In this document: positions 15,928 through 25,233 of the stretch, piece by piece
Numbering within the stretch: the stretch's first letter is position 1
Layout: each line of letters begins with the position of its first letter
Assembly (NCBI GenBank): GCA_003214855.1
Contig: QCLC01000012.1
Span: forward strand, 1-46,038
Reading direction: 5' to 3'
DNA: 46,038 nt
From: Prochlorococcus sp. AG-412-I05
Lineage (GTDB): Bacteria; Cyanobacteriota; Cyanobacteriia; PCC-6307; Cyanobiaceae
Made by a program: the position numbers and the translations under genes
The notes under the pieces: model-generated
The model's input: only the letters and a program-made list of their open reading frames with translations
Database searches by the model: none
What the model was told of the DNA's origin: nothing

Positions 15928-16953
15928 TTAGTCAGTCTCATTTTGGGTAAGGATCTTGTTGCCACTGAATACCAACGGCTGAAGAAAATGATTAAACATT
16001 ATTTGATGATACTTGCATATCGCTGCAACATGTTTGTATATCGCTACGAATTTATCCATTGCGCTTTTAAAAGCTTCCATAGCCACACCGGATGTTGCTA
16101 GAGAATTAATGATATGCGGAACCTTTGCAGATGAACGAAGAGGAAAAAGTCTATTGATTACTCTAAAAGCAAATCGTCTTTTGTCTATTATTTGCGTCAA
16201 ATTATTATTTACGGTTTAATGGAGGTAGATTTTGATTGCTCTGTAAATCAAGTAATTGGGATTGAATGAACTGGCAAGATAGAGATTCTGCTCTAAGTGC
16301 AGGCTTATTTCCCCCTTATGAATAAGGTATCGATGACTTGTTTCATCTGTTTCGGCAAAGTACTGAAGTGGTAGATAGCTCGCGCAATTCCCTCCATCGT
16401 AAAATATCACATCATTAGGTATGCCTAGTTCTAATGCTTTGTGAATGAGTAAGTGCAAAGCCTCGGAGCAGCATGTTCCACCCAGTCCAAAATTTATGCA
16501 AGCGACTTTGGGTTCATCGCTGTTGTCATCATTAATGATTGTTTCCACTAGAGATGGTATCGTGAAGCTGTGTAGTCTCGAGCCCTGTCTAAACATGGTA
16601 GAGCCGCCAAACATGTATAATAATCTCTTATTTCTTGATAGTGCATCTGCAACTATTGCTTGTGCAGAAGGAGCATTCAAATGATTCTTTGTGATGCCGT
16701 CGTTATCAAACTCAAATATGTCAATACCCTGCTACCTAGTGTCTAAGCTTATCGTCATATTGCGTCCATGCTGGTTCCCACATAGTGAACTTGGCTCGAA
16801 AGCCGTGCGCATCATTCGTATGTCACTTAGAGATCCATCATTTTTGCCAATGCCGATAAAATTGATGGAGTTCTTTTCCGCCTGCTCAATAACGTAGTCA
16901 TTTGTGAAACCTATAGCTTGCTTGGCTTGAGATATCAAGGCCTCTTTTTTCAT
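15928..16953 (-). pseudogene. SGNH/GDSL-like hydrolase broken by in-frame stops
   Basis: One continuous frame from an ATG at 16953 runs through a TAG at 16732-16734 and a TAA at 16216-16218 to a stop at 15928; no frameshift is needed. SGNH-type blocks are visible: LLYMFGGSTMFRQG (block I Ser), CINFGLGG (block II Gly), IPNDVIFYDGGNCAS (block III region, Asn) and a C-terminal NHFLQPLVFSGNK...QNE typical of surface-polysaccharide SGNH proteins. Such enzymes de-acylate or trans-acylate glycans. With two stops the gene is almost certainly dead. Confidence 0.82.
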
Positions 16954-17178
16954 CTTGACCTGGAAACTAAATTTTTGCTAAGGTCCTATCCTCTAGCATC
17001 TGAGCTTACTGTGTTACATCAAATGCACAGTCTGCTGTAACAAGTTAGGCTTTCTGGGACCCTGTGGATTTGGGATCGTTGCAATCTATTTTGAATTATC
17101 ATATCGACTGACACACTCTCCGTTGCTTGATTCTTCGTCTCTGGTGCAAAATATGAAAATTGCTCGAGGCATTTCAAA
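16954..17178. other. Right boundary of AT-rich region, no gene
   Basis: 225 bp. It contains an imperfect hairpin-forming pair tgttaca / tgtaaca near 17010-17040 and the right copy of the 22-nt repeat at 17103-17124. Base composition changes visibly across this stretch. Confidence 0.4.
17103..17124 (+). repeat. 22-nt direct repeat, right copy
   Basis: 20 of 22 positions match 1997-2018. Together the copies bracket about 15 kb of accessory DNA. No tRNA gene end was recognised in either copy. Confidence 0.3.
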
Positions 17179-17823
17179 ATGAATAAATTGCGTAAGTTTT
17201 TTCTGATTGCATTTTGGGTAGGAGCATTTGTTGTTCTGGTTTACCTCATACAGACATATGGCATTGAGCCGCTTCGTAATGCGGTGGAAGGTATGGGCAT
17301 CTGGGCTCCTTTGGGGATAATGCTACTTCGAGGGATTAGTATCATTTTACCTGCCTTACCTAGTTCTGCATATTCACTTTTAGCAGGCTCTCTATTGGGA
17401 TTTAAAACAGGATACGTAACAATTGTTTTAGCTGATCTTATCTTTTGTCAAGCAGCATTTTTTATCGCTAGAAACTATGGAAGGGAGCCTGTTCGCCGCT
17501 TGGTTGGAGTTAAAGCAATGAAGAGAATCGAAGGTTTCAATCAAAATCAACTGGAGGGAAACTTTTTCCTGATGACCGGACTCTTAATGACTGGACTTTT
17601 TGATTTCCTGAGCTACGCCATTGGAATAGGTGGAACACGTTGGCGTCTTTTTACTCCAGCATTAATTGTAAGTCTCTTGATTAGTGATTCCATCATTGTC
17701 GCTGTCGGTGCTGGAGTAAGTCAGGGGGCTGGTTTGATGCTTGGAGCTGCTCTACTCGGGATGTTTGTACTTGCTAGTGTCGCTGGCCTTACTAAGAAGA
17801 AGGTCTCTAGTAGTAATCAATAG
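17179..17823 (+). CDS. TVP38/TMEM64 (VTT-domain) membrane protein
   Basis: 214 residues, strongly hydrophobic. An N-terminal membrane segment (FFLIAFWVGAFVVLVYL) is followed by the VTT/SNARE-associated domain: GMGIWAPLGIMLLRGISIILP, PSSAYSLLAGSLLGFKTGY, then an amphipathic stretch (ARNYGREPVRRLVGVKAMKR), re-entrant GLLMTGLFDFLSYAIG and GGTRWRLFTPALIVS, and a last pair of helices. It is the bacterial relative of TMEM64/DedA-type proteins, linked to lipid scrambling or export. ATG 17179 has GAGG ten bases upstream. The product should sit in the plasma or thylakoid membrane. Confidence 0.88.
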   Translation: MNKLRKFFLIAFWVGAFVVLVYLIQTYGIEPLRNAVEGMGIWAPLGIMLLRGISIILPALPSSAYSLLAGSLLGFKTGYVTIVLADLIFCQAAFFIARNYGREPVRRLVGVKAMKRIEGFNQNQLEGNFFLMTGLLMTGLFDFLSYAIGIGGTRWRLFTPALIVSLLISDSIIVAVGAGVSQGAGLMLGAALLGMFVLASVAGLTKKKVSSSNQ

Positions 17824-18157
17824 GATTTAAAATAGTCTTGTTTCTATTATTTTTTTCTGAAATCAGTCTTTTTATTAAATTAATTTTAGCAGAGATGGTT
17901 CAGTGTGCATGGATTTTTGAACCACTTAGAGCCAATTCTTGGCATAGATCTCCCTTTATTCTCTCGTCTTCCTTGGTGCGAGGACGATCTCTCAACTTTT
18001 TGGATGTTCAGCAGTGTTTGCTAGAGATCGCCACGATCAAAAGGTTTTGATTGCTGCTGGGCTCTTGGCTTTTGTTCCAGCCGAGGTTTGTTCTGCGTAT
18101 GTCAGGAGATTCTGGCAAAAGCTTTTATCAGGCCAAAAATGGCCTAAATGATTTGAC
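17824..18157. other. Intergenic region with two hairpins
   Basis: 334 bp. A weak stem aatag/ctatt followed by a T-run (17831-17856) may terminate the TVP38 transcript. A perfect 6-bp stem aggcca-aaaa-tggcct (18130-18145) lies 12 bp before the DUF4912 start, where it could affect its translation. A 70-codon open frame at 17838 shows no protein-like features and is not called. Confidence 0.45.
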
Positions 18158-19006
18158 TTGATTTCTGCTGACCTTCCTGTGACAGGCCAAGAAAAGTCCA
18201 CTAATAAAGGGGTCTCTAGCCTGGTTCAGGGAATCCAGCAACGCTTTCAAGCCTTTGTCACTAAGCCAAAGGGGGCTGCCAAGGCCTCTCCAAAGGCTTC
18301 TGCTAAGCAGCCCAGCAGGACTGAGGATCGGATCCAGGCTTTCAGCCATGTTTCACTGCAGCCCAAAGACTCCAAGTGGGCACGCTGCAGCTGGAGCATC
18401 AGCAAAGCTGATCACCAACGGGCAAAAAAATCAAAGGCAACAACCCTATGTCTGCGGCTGGTCGATCTGTACAGCCACGCCGATGCCTTGATCAGTCGGC
18501 ATGCGATTAAAGAAATTCTTGTTGATAGCGAGGCTCATGAGTGGTTCCTGCCTGTGCCGATGGGCGGCCGTGACTATCTCCTTGAGCTGGGCTATCAGCT
18601 TCCTAAGGGAGGTTGGCTGTCACTAGCGTTCTCAGAACCGGTCTATGTGCCGCAGAGCGATGCTTCTGAGAGGAGTTCTGATCGCTCATATAGCTCTTTC
18701 CGCCAGGATCAAGACGTCGCCTCCCAACCTTTTTCTCCGACTTCGTCTGTTGCTGAAGTTGCTGATTTTGGTGATGACGGAATGCACGAGCAGATGTATC
18801 AGCGTGCAATTTCAAATCATCCCAACCCCAGCTTTGGCACTGGCTCGGAGACTCTTCAGGGGGATGGTCGTTCCGATCGCACTAGGCGGTTGAGGAATGA
18901 TTCTGGCTCTGGATGGTTGGATAGTGGTCGTGGACATTTTTTACGCCGCCGCCGTGAATCTCAGCAGAATGATCCTGATAATGCCTCTGATTCTGATTGG
19001 TTCTGA
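18158..19006 (+). CDS. DUF4912-domain protein
   Basis: 282 residues from TTG 18158; an in-frame stop lies nine bases upstream, so the start is TTG or the GTG at 18179. A low-complexity Ala/Lys/Ser linker (KPKGAAKASPKASAKQPS) precedes the DUF4912 core of about residues 65-170: SKWARCSWSISKADHQRA, LCLRLVDLYS and EWFLPVPMGGRDYLLELGY, ending WLSLAFSEPVYVP. The C-terminal third is polar and disordered, rich in Ser, Asp and Arg. The family is common in cyanobacteria and of unknown biochemical role; the core looks like a beta-sandwich. Confidence 0.85.
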   Translation: MISADLPVTGQEKSTNKGVSSLVQGIQQRFQAFVTKPKGAAKASPKASAKQPSRTEDRIQAFSHVSLQPKDSKWARCSWSISKADHQRAKKSKATTLCLRLVDLYSHADALISRHAIKEILVDSEAHEWFLPVPMGGRDYLLELGYQLPKGGWLSLAFSEPVYVPQSDASERSSDRSYSSFRQDQDVASQPFSPTSSVAEVADFGDDGMHEQMYQRAISNHPNPSFGTGSETLQGDGRSDRTRRLRNDSGSGWLDSGRGHFLRRRRESQQNDPDNASDSDWF

Positions 19007-19115
19007 CCGGTTGGTGATCTCTTAGCTCATTGTTTGCTTCTGATCTTTATTGGTTCAATCGTTGGTTGATACAGACCAGCGACAGGTGGATGAGTTGATG
19101 AATCGCCAATGAGGG

Positions 19116-22100
19116 TTAGTCACGCGGTGTGCCGTAGCCTCCACCGCCTGGGGTGCTGATCAGCAACGCCTCTCCGGCTTCGATGTTGATCGTTGCGGAT
19201 CCTTGCAGCGGCTCTCTTTTTCCATTGACGTGTTCCAGTTGGTTTACTCCTAACGCCCCCGGCAGGCCGCCTGATAGCCCGAATGGTGCAATCCGTCTCG
19301 ATCCAGAGAGAATCGACGCTGTCATTGGCGCTAGGAAGCGAAATTGTCGCAACAGCCCATCACCACCACGCCATCGCCCAAGGCCGCCACTACCATGCCT
19401 TAACGCAAAGAGCTCCAGCCGTACTGGATAGCGCTGCTCAAGGATCTCTGGATCCGTGAGGCGGGAATTGGTCATATGCGTCTGGATGCCATCAGCACCA
19501 TCAAACCCTTGGCCAGCACCGCTACCGCCGCCAACCGTTTCGTAATACTGATGTTTGCTGTCGCCGAAGCTGAGATTATTCATCGTGCCCTGGCTTGCTG
19601 CCATAACCCCTAGGGCCGCGAACAATAGATTGCAGAGTGCTTGGGAGGTCTCCACATTTCCTGCTACGACTGCTGCAGGTGGGTGCGGGTTGAGCAAGCA
19701 GCCATTGGGAACGATCAGTTCAAGCGGTTCAAAGCAACCGGCGTTGAGTGGGATCGTCTCCTTCACTAAACAGCGGAAGACATAAAGTACCGCTGCTTTT
19801 GTGACGGCCAGCGGGGCTTGGAAATTGTCAGAGCCCTGGGCTGAGGTGCCAGTGAAATCAACCTTTGCTGTGCGCTGATGCTTATCAATTGAGATCTTCA
19901 GGCAAAGCTTTGCGCCATTGTCGAGCTCTATTGAGAAGGCGCGATCGTTCAATGTTTGGATCACCTTGCGCACCGCTTCGGCCGCATTGGCCTGTACAAA
20001 GGCCATGTATCTGTTTACTTGCCGATCACCTGTGCTGGCGACAAGAGCCGTCAGCTGTTGAACGCCTAACTGGTTGGCGGCGACTTGTGCTTGTAGATCG
20101 GCGAGCAATTCGGCTGGGTTTCGTGGTGGCATGTTGCCGCTGTGAAGCCTTTGCTCCCAGCTCTTGCGGTCGTGGTGACCATCGATCACAAAAGACACGT
20201 TACGGAGGAGGAGTCCTTCGTCTTTGATGCTGCGACTAAAGGGCGGCATCGAACCGGGCGTGAGTCCACCCACATCGGCATGATGCGCACGACAGGCGAC
20301 GAAATAGCTTGGTTTGTCGCTTGTGGTGAACACAGGTGTGATTGCTGTGATGTCTGGCAGATGGGTGCCGCCGTGGAAGGGATCGTTGCTGAGTACTGTC
20401 TCGCCTGGGCGCAGTGGTCCGTGTTCGCCATCCTTAATCTGTGCCAGAAGATCGGCGACTGATTCACCCATCGAGCCAAGGTGAACCGGAATGTGAGGGG
20501 CATTGGCGACGAGTGCACCCTGATGATCGAATAAGGCGCAAGAAAAATCCAGCCGTTCGCGGATGTTCACTGAACGACTGGTTTGACGTAGTCGTTCCCC
20601 CATCTGTTCGGCGATGGCCATGAAGCGATGATGGAATAACTCCAGCAACACTGGATCGGGCGTTTGCTTGGCCAGTGACACAGGTTGCCTGGTCATTACT
20701 GAATCTTTAGTGATGACATCGAGTACAAGAGCTCCTTGTTGATCCACGCTTGCTCGCCAACTGGGCTCTAGCACGATGCAACCTGTAGCGTCTAAGACCA
20801 GCGCTGGCCCTTCTAGTACAGACCCTGCTATCAGACGATCGCGATGATAGAGGGGCACCTGCTGCCAGCCAAGACCTGGCCAATGCACCTCAGCATGTTG
20901 ATGTTCGCCCCGTGTTGGAGGCGTATGCAGTTGGACATCACCTCGTCTTGATCGGCCTTGATCGCTTGGGGATGCAGGGGCTACTACTGCGACTTCGAGC
21001 CTTTCCACCACTAAAGGCTGATTGTGAGGAGGGATATAGCTAAAGCGCTGTTGGTGAGCGGCCGCGAATGCTTTTTGTATATCCGTGATGCAAGTTGTTG
21101 GCTTCAGCGAGAGCATCAAGCCTTGTTCGCTGGATGCATAGCGCAGTTCGATGCGGGCCCAACGCTTTGGTGGAGCTGAATCAACAGCACTTGCAAGGTC
21201 TCCTGATTCCTTTAGGCGTTGTTCTGCTTGCGTCTGTTCCAGCTTGATGAGCTGCTGAAGTTTGTCTAATAAGTCTTCGTTAAGGGGTTCACGCACAGAC
21301 CTTTCGCGTAATTGACGTTGACGGGCATGGCCCATTCCATAGGCTGAGAGCACGCCCGCTAAGGGGTGAAACAGCACTCGCTTCAGTCCTAGCTGAGCTG
21401 CTAGCCGGCAGGCATGTTGCCCACTGGCCCCTCCGAAGGCCACAAGCACGCCTCCACGAATGTCATGACCGCGTAGTAACGAGACCTGTCGGATTGCATC
21501 AGCCATGCGTTCGATCGCGATTGCTAAGGCACCTTCTGCGCTGTCTTCTGGTGTGCTGCCGATCGTCTCCGCTAGTTGTCTAAAGCGCTTTTGCACAACT
21601 GATAAGTCTGGGGGCTGGTTAGCCGATGGGCCGAATAGCGCTGGAAATTCGTTCACCTGTAGGCGACCCAGCAAGAGATTGGCGTCCGTGATCGTTAGTG
21701 GACCGCCACGGCGGTAACAGGCTGGTCCGGGGTCAGCACCAGCTGAGCGAGGCCCAACCTGTAGCCGTTCGCCCTCACTGCTGATGATTGATCCACCCCC
21801 TGCTGCCACGGTGTGGATTGGTAACCTCTGAGCCATTAAGCGCTGGCCCGCCACCTCTGTTTCAGGGCTGCGCTGCCAGTCTTCCTCCTGTTGCCTGGCA
21901 GGAACATGAAACACATCGGTGGAGGTTCCGCCCATGTCGAAGCCCAGTAGAGGTTGTTGGGTGAGGCCTGATGCTCGTGCTGCGGCGACAGCACCAACCA
22001 TCCCCCCTGCCGGTCCGGAGAGAATTGTGTCTTTAGCGAGTAACCATTTAGGTGTCAGCAATGCACCGCTTGAGCCCATCATGCGGAGACGTGTTGACGG

Positions 22101-22790
22101 TCCGAGCTCCTTGCGGACTTGGTTTAGATACTTGAAAAGTACTGGTGAAACACTTGCTTCCACCAGGGTGGTTTGTCCTCTGGGCACCAGGCGTGGCAGG
22201 GGGCAAACCTGATGGGAGCAAACCACGGAGTTAAATCCCAGCTGATTTAACCAGTCCTGCAAGTGCAGTTCGTGTTCGGGGTTGCGGTAGGCATGTAGGA
22301 GAGCAATGGCGCAGCTTTTCAAGCCTGCCTTGGCATGCCGCCGCACTTCATCTTCTAGGGCTACATCGAAGCTGATCGGTTCGATTTCTTGCCCCTTGGC
22401 ATCGAGGCGGCCTGGCACCTCGATCACGGCTCGTGCCAGGAAGGGCGTGCGGCGGATCTGTAGAGCAAATAATTCAGGCCGATGCTGATCGCCGATGCGG
22501 AGCAGATCTCTGAAACCACGATTGCAGAAGAGAAGAACCGCTTCTCCTGCATTTTCAAGCAAAGCATTGGTGGCCACGGTGGTGCCGAGGCGCACTTCTT
22601 CAATTAAGCCGATGGGAATTGGTTGTCCTGCTTTGAGCTCCAACACCTCCCGGATCGCTCGGACGGCTGGATCACCAGGCTGGTCTGGCTGTTCCGAGAG
22701 CACCTTGCGGACAATGCATTCTCCAGCGGGATTGATTCCGACAAGATCTGTGAAGGTTCCGCCGCGATCGATCCAGAACTGCCAAGGCAT
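19116..22790 (-). CDS. 5-oxoprolinase / hydantoinase, HyuA-HyuB fusion
   Basis: 1224 residues, the full eukaryote-like OXP length in one chain. The N-terminal HyuA half has FWIDRGGTFTDLVG and the second phosphate loop GFDMGGTSTDVFHV (ASKHA-like ATPase folds), with LLRGHDIRGGVLVAFGGASG. The C-terminal HyuB half begins near LLELFHHRFMAIAEQMGERL and has NIRERLDFSCALFD, LSNDPFHGGTHLPDITAITP and a terminal STPGGGGYGTP. The enzyme couples ATP hydrolysis to opening of 5-oxo-L-proline to glutamate (gamma-glutamyl cycle); close homologues act on hydantoins. It stands alone, converging with the DUF4912 gene. Confidence 0.9.
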   Translation of the reverse strand: MPWQFWIDRGGTFTDLVGINPAGECIVRKVLSEQPDQPGDPAVRAIREVLELKAGQPIPIGLIEEVRLGTTVATNALLENAGEAVLLFCNRGFRDLLRIGDQHRPELFALQIRRTPFLARAVIEVPGRLDAKGQEIEPISFDVALEDEVRRHAKAGLKSCAIALLHAYRNPEHELHLQDWLNQLGFNSVVCSHQVCPLPRLVPRGQTTLVEASVSPVLFKYLNQVRKELGPSTRLRMMGSSGALLTPKWLLAKDTILSGPAGGMVGAVAAARASGLTQQPLLGFDMGGTSTDVFHVPARQQEEDWQRSPETEVAGQRLMAQRLPIHTVAAGGGSIISSEGERLQVGPRSAGADPGPACYRRGGPLTITDANLLLGRLQVNEFPALFGPSANQPPDLSVVQKRFRQLAETIGSTPEDSAEGALAIAIERMADAIRQVSLLRGHDIRGGVLVAFGGASGQHACRLAAQLGLKRVLFHPLAGVLSAYGMGHARQRQLRERSVREPLNEDLLDKLQQLIKLEQTQAEQRLKESGDLASAVDSAPPKRWARIELRYASSEQGLMLSLKPTTCITDIQKAFAAAHQQRFSYIPPHNQPLVVERLEVAVVAPASPSDQGRSRRGDVQLHTPPTRGEHQHAEVHWPGLGWQQVPLYHRDRLIAGSVLEGPALVLDATGCIVLEPSWRASVDQQGALVLDVITKDSVMTRQPVSLAKQTPDPVLLELFHHRFMAIAEQMGERLRQTSRSVNIRERLDFSCALFDHQGALVANAPHIPVHLGSMGESVADLLAQIKDGEHGPLRPGETVLSNDPFHGGTHLPDITAITPVFTTSDKPSYFVACRAHHADVGGLTPGSMPPFSRSIKDEGLLLRNVSFVIDGHHDRKSWEQRLHSGNMPPRNPAELLADLQAQVAANQLGVQQLTALVASTGDRQVNRYMAFVQANAAEAVRKVIQTLNDRAFSIELDNGAKLCLKISIDKHQRTAKVDFTGTSAQGSDNFQAPLAVTKAAVLYVFRCLVKETIPLNAGCFEPLELIVPNGCLLNPHPPAAVVAGNVETSQALCNLLFAALGVMAASQGTMNNLSFGDSKHQYYETVGGGSGAGQGFDGADGIQTHMTNSRLTDPEILEQRYPVRLELFALRHGSGGLGRWRGGDGLLRQFRFLAPMTASILSGSRRIAPFGLSGGLPGALGVNQLEHVNGKREPLQGSATINIEAGEALLISTPGGGGYGTPRD

Positions 22791-22868
22791 GCAATTGAGC
22801 CAGTGGCTTGGCGGAGAATCCTGCCTCCATTATCGAGCCTTGCGGGAGTTGCTGACTAGGCCTGGCGT

Positions 22869-23111
22869 TCAGGAGTGAAACAGAAGCACAAGGCCTTGGC
22901 TGACTTGGTGGAATTCTCTCTCTTCGCGACTTAGATCCAAACCGACTTGAAGAGCTTCTTGTAGTGCATCTTCAAAGGGGGGGGTGAGTGGGGCATTTTG
23001 TTGTCTACATAAAGCTGCAATGCCCACGGGAGTGGCATGCCAGCGAAAGCGCCCAGTTTCACCAATCGCAGGTTGATTGAGGGCATCTTCAAGGAGGGAA
23101 TTGATCGGCAT
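22869..23111 (-). CDS. small hypothetical protein
   Basis: 80 residues, not recognised. The composition is protein-like (RFRWHATPVGIAALC..., acidic amphipathic FEDALQEALQVGLDLSREE) and no signal or membrane segment is seen. It precedes the oxoprolinase gene on the same strand by 78 bp and is divergent from the glycosyltransferase at 23202. It could be a real small picocyanobacterial gene. Confidence 0.5.
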   Translation of the reverse strand: MPINSLLEDALNQPAIGETGRFRWHATPVGIAALCRQQNAPLTPPFEDALQEALQVGLDLSREEREFHQVSQGLVLLFHS

Positions 23112-23201
23112 GCTTCAAGTGGGCTTAACCCAGCTTCGGAACGCAGCACTTTTGCTGCAATCGGCTGAGAGACTTCGTGATGAACTGAGGATCAATCCGC
23201 T

Positions 23202-24434
23202 ATGGCTGGCAAGGCCCCAGAAGACTTGCCCAAACGGATTGCTTTGGTGCATGAGTGGTTCACGCCCCGTGCCGTGGGGGGTGCTGAGCAGGTTGTGCAA
23301 TCTATTGATGCTCTGTTGCTCAGATTGGGCTGTCAACCAGACCTGGCAGCTCTGGTTGATGGAGAAAGCCTTAGGCCAGGAAGCTGGCTGGAAGGTCGCG
23401 CCATTCAGACCAGTCCGATTCAACATCTCCCCTGGGGAGTGAGCCATGTGCAGCAATACCTGCCCTTATTGCCCCTTGCGATTGAGCAGTTAGATGTGGG
23501 TGATTACCCCTTGGTCATCAGCAGCAGCCATCTTGTGGCCAAGGGGGTCCTCACCTCTCCTGATCAGCTCCATGTGAGCTACGTGCACACTCCCGTTCGT
23601 TATGCATGGGATCAGATGCATGCCTATTTGCGACGCTCGGCCTTGGCGCAAAGCGGTTTAGGGCCGTTGATCCGTTGGCAATTGCATGTTCTTAGGCAGT
23701 GGGATCAGCTCAGTGGTGCGCGCGTGAATCATCTGTTGGCTAATTCCCGCTTTACAGCGCGGCGGATTGCTTGTTTCTGGGGGCGTGAAGCGGAGGTGGT
23801 GCATCCACCGGTGAAGGTGGATCGCTTCCGCTGGGATCAGCCTCGTAATGATGTGTACCTCTGTGTTTGTCGCCTCGTCCCTTACAAGCGAGTGGATCTT
23901 GTGATTGAGGCCTTCAATCGATTGCGCTTGCCACTGTTGGTGGTTGGCGATGGACCGGAGCGGACATTCCTAGAAGAGTTGGCAGGTCCCACAGTGCAGT
24001 TGCTCGGTCGTCAAACCCAGACGCAGGTGGAGGTCTTGATGGCAAGTTGCCGAGCCTTCGTTTATGCCGCTTTGGAGGACTTTGGGATTGCACCAGTGGA
24101 AGCCATGGCAGCGGGTGCTCCAGTGATTGGCTTGGGGAGGGGTGGCTTACTCGATACCGTGCGTTGTGCGGCGGCGGGAAGGCCTTACCCAACAGGGGTC
24201 TTGTTCCCTGAACAGACAGTCGCATCAGTCGCAGAGGCGGTTGCCTGGTTTGAGGAACGTCAGCTTTGGCAGCAGTTGCCCCCTGAAGTCGTACGCCTTT
24301 GCGCAGAACAATTCCGTCCGGAAGCTTTTGCGTCGCGTTTTGAGACTGCACTGCGTCAGGCCTGGCAACAACATCAGCAGGCCTGTGCCGTTGCTGCGAG
24401 TGACCCTGTGGAGCTTTTAGAGTTTCGATCCTGA
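23202..24434 (+). CDS. GT4-family glycosyltransferase
   Basis: 410 residues, GT-B fold. The N-terminal domain begins IALVHEWFTPRAVGGAEQVV (glycine-rich acceptor loop) and has SSSHLVAKGV and YVHTPVRYAWD. The donor domain has CRLVPYKRVDLVIEAFNRL, VVGDGPER and the E-x7-E-like motif EDFGIAPVEAMAAGAPVIGL. It probably adds a sugar from a nucleotide donor to a lipid-linked glycan at the cytoplasmic face of the membrane. It precedes the polyprenyl-phosphate sugar transferase by 30 bp, so the two likely work on the same exo- or O-polysaccharide. GAGG lies 11 bp before ATG. Confidence 0.9.
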   Translation: MAGKAPEDLPKRIALVHEWFTPRAVGGAEQVVQSIDALLLRLGCQPDLAALVDGESLRPGSWLEGRAIQTSPIQHLPWGVSHVQQYLPLLPLAIEQLDVGDYPLVISSSHLVAKGVLTSPDQLHVSYVHTPVRYAWDQMHAYLRRSALAQSGLGPLIRWQLHVLRQWDQLSGARVNHLLANSRFTARRIACFWGREAEVVHPPVKVDRFRWDQPRNDVYLCVCRLVPYKRVDLVIEAFNRLRLPLLVVGDGPERTFLEELAGPTVQLLGRQTQTQVEVLMASCRAFVYAALEDFGIAPVEAMAAGAPVIGLGRGGLLDTVRCAAAGRPYPTGVLFPEQTVASVAEAVAWFEERQLWQQLPPEVVRLCAEQFRPEAFASRFETALRQAWQQHQQACAVAASDPVELLEFRS

Positions 24435-24464
24435 TCTTGAGTAGGCGAGCCGCTTGGAGAGATC

Positions 24465-25223
24465 ATGAGATTGGCCTCCAGGCGCTTTGTGTTTCATGGG
24501 GGTAGTAGAGCCCTGGGCCGAGGAGCTTCTCGTCGTCATCTTGAGGTGCTTTCAGCTCCAGCCTCAACGTTGCCTGCGAATGCCTTGATTGGTCAGCAGA
24601 GTCGCTTTGGGAGATCGATTAAACGATCTGGAGATGTGCTGTTTTCCCTTGCTGTGATCAGCCTCGGCTCTCCTGTCTTTCTCCTTTTGGCGTTGCTGGT
24701 CAAACTCAGCTCACCTGGGCCTGTTTTTTATGTGCAGCGACGGGTAGGTCGTGATTATCGACACTTTGGCTGTATCAAGTTCCGCACGATGAGAGCAGAT
24801 GCAGACGACATCCTTGCAAATTTGCTTGTTAAATCTGCTTCGATGAGGGCTGAGTTTGAGCGTGATTTTAAGCTTCGTAAGGATCCTCGGATCACACCAA
24901 TTGGTCGATTTTTGCGTCGTTCCAGTCTTGATGAACTGCCTCAGTTTTTGAATGTGCTGCGGGGTGAAATGAGTTTGGTTGGTCCCAGACCAATCGTTGA
25001 TAAAGAACTTGAACGCTATGGGGAGTTTATGCATGAAGTTGCATCTGTACGCCCTGGGCTGACTGGTCTATGGCAGGTGAGTGGTCGCAACAATCTCAGC
25101 TATGCCAAGCGGGTTCGCCTTGACCTTGCTTATGCCCGGGGGCGCTCATTCATGTTGGACTTAGCGATCATTCTGCGCACCTTTGGTGTGCTGTTGCTGC
25201 CTATGGATCGCGGTGCCTACTGA
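24465..25223 (+). CDS. polyprenyl-phosphate sugar-1-phosphate transferase (PglC/WbaP-catalytic type)
   Basis: 252 residues. A basic N-terminal tail precedes one strong membrane segment (VLFSLAVISLGSPVFLLLAL). After it come the conserved family blocks SPGPVFYVQRRVGRD, IKFRTMRADA, DPRITPIGRFLRRSSLDELP, MSLVGPRPIVD and RPGLTGLWQVSGRN. Asp-Glu in LDELPQ is the catalytic dyad region. It starts assembly of a glycan by transferring a sugar phosphate to undecaprenyl phosphate. GGAGAGA precedes ATG 24465. It lacks the long N-terminal multi-span domain of WbaP, as in the monotopic family. Confidence 0.93.
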   Translation: MRLASRRFVFHGGSRALGRGASRRHLEVLSAPASTLPANALIGQQSRFGRSIKRSGDVLFSLAVISLGSPVFLLLALLVKLSSPGPVFYVQRRVGRDYRHFGCIKFRTMRADADDILANLLVKSASMRAEFERDFKLRKDPRITPIGRFLRRSSLDELPQFLNVLRGEMSLVGPRPIVDKELERYGEFMHEVASVRPGLTGLWQVSGRNNLSYAKRVRLDLAYARGRSFMLDLAIILRTFGVLLLPMDRGAY

Positions 25224-25233
25224 GGCGAAGGGG

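Noticed and set aside
16216-16953. Stop-codon reassignment or readthrough in the SGNH gene
   Set aside because: Two different stop codons (TAG and TAA) occur in the same gene, the adjacent ANL and SDR genes carry frameshifts, and intact genes here end normally with these codons; decay is simpler.
17838-18050. 70-codon open frame after the TVP38 gene
   Set aside because: No family motif, no Shine-Dalgarno, begins in a T-run resembling a terminator.
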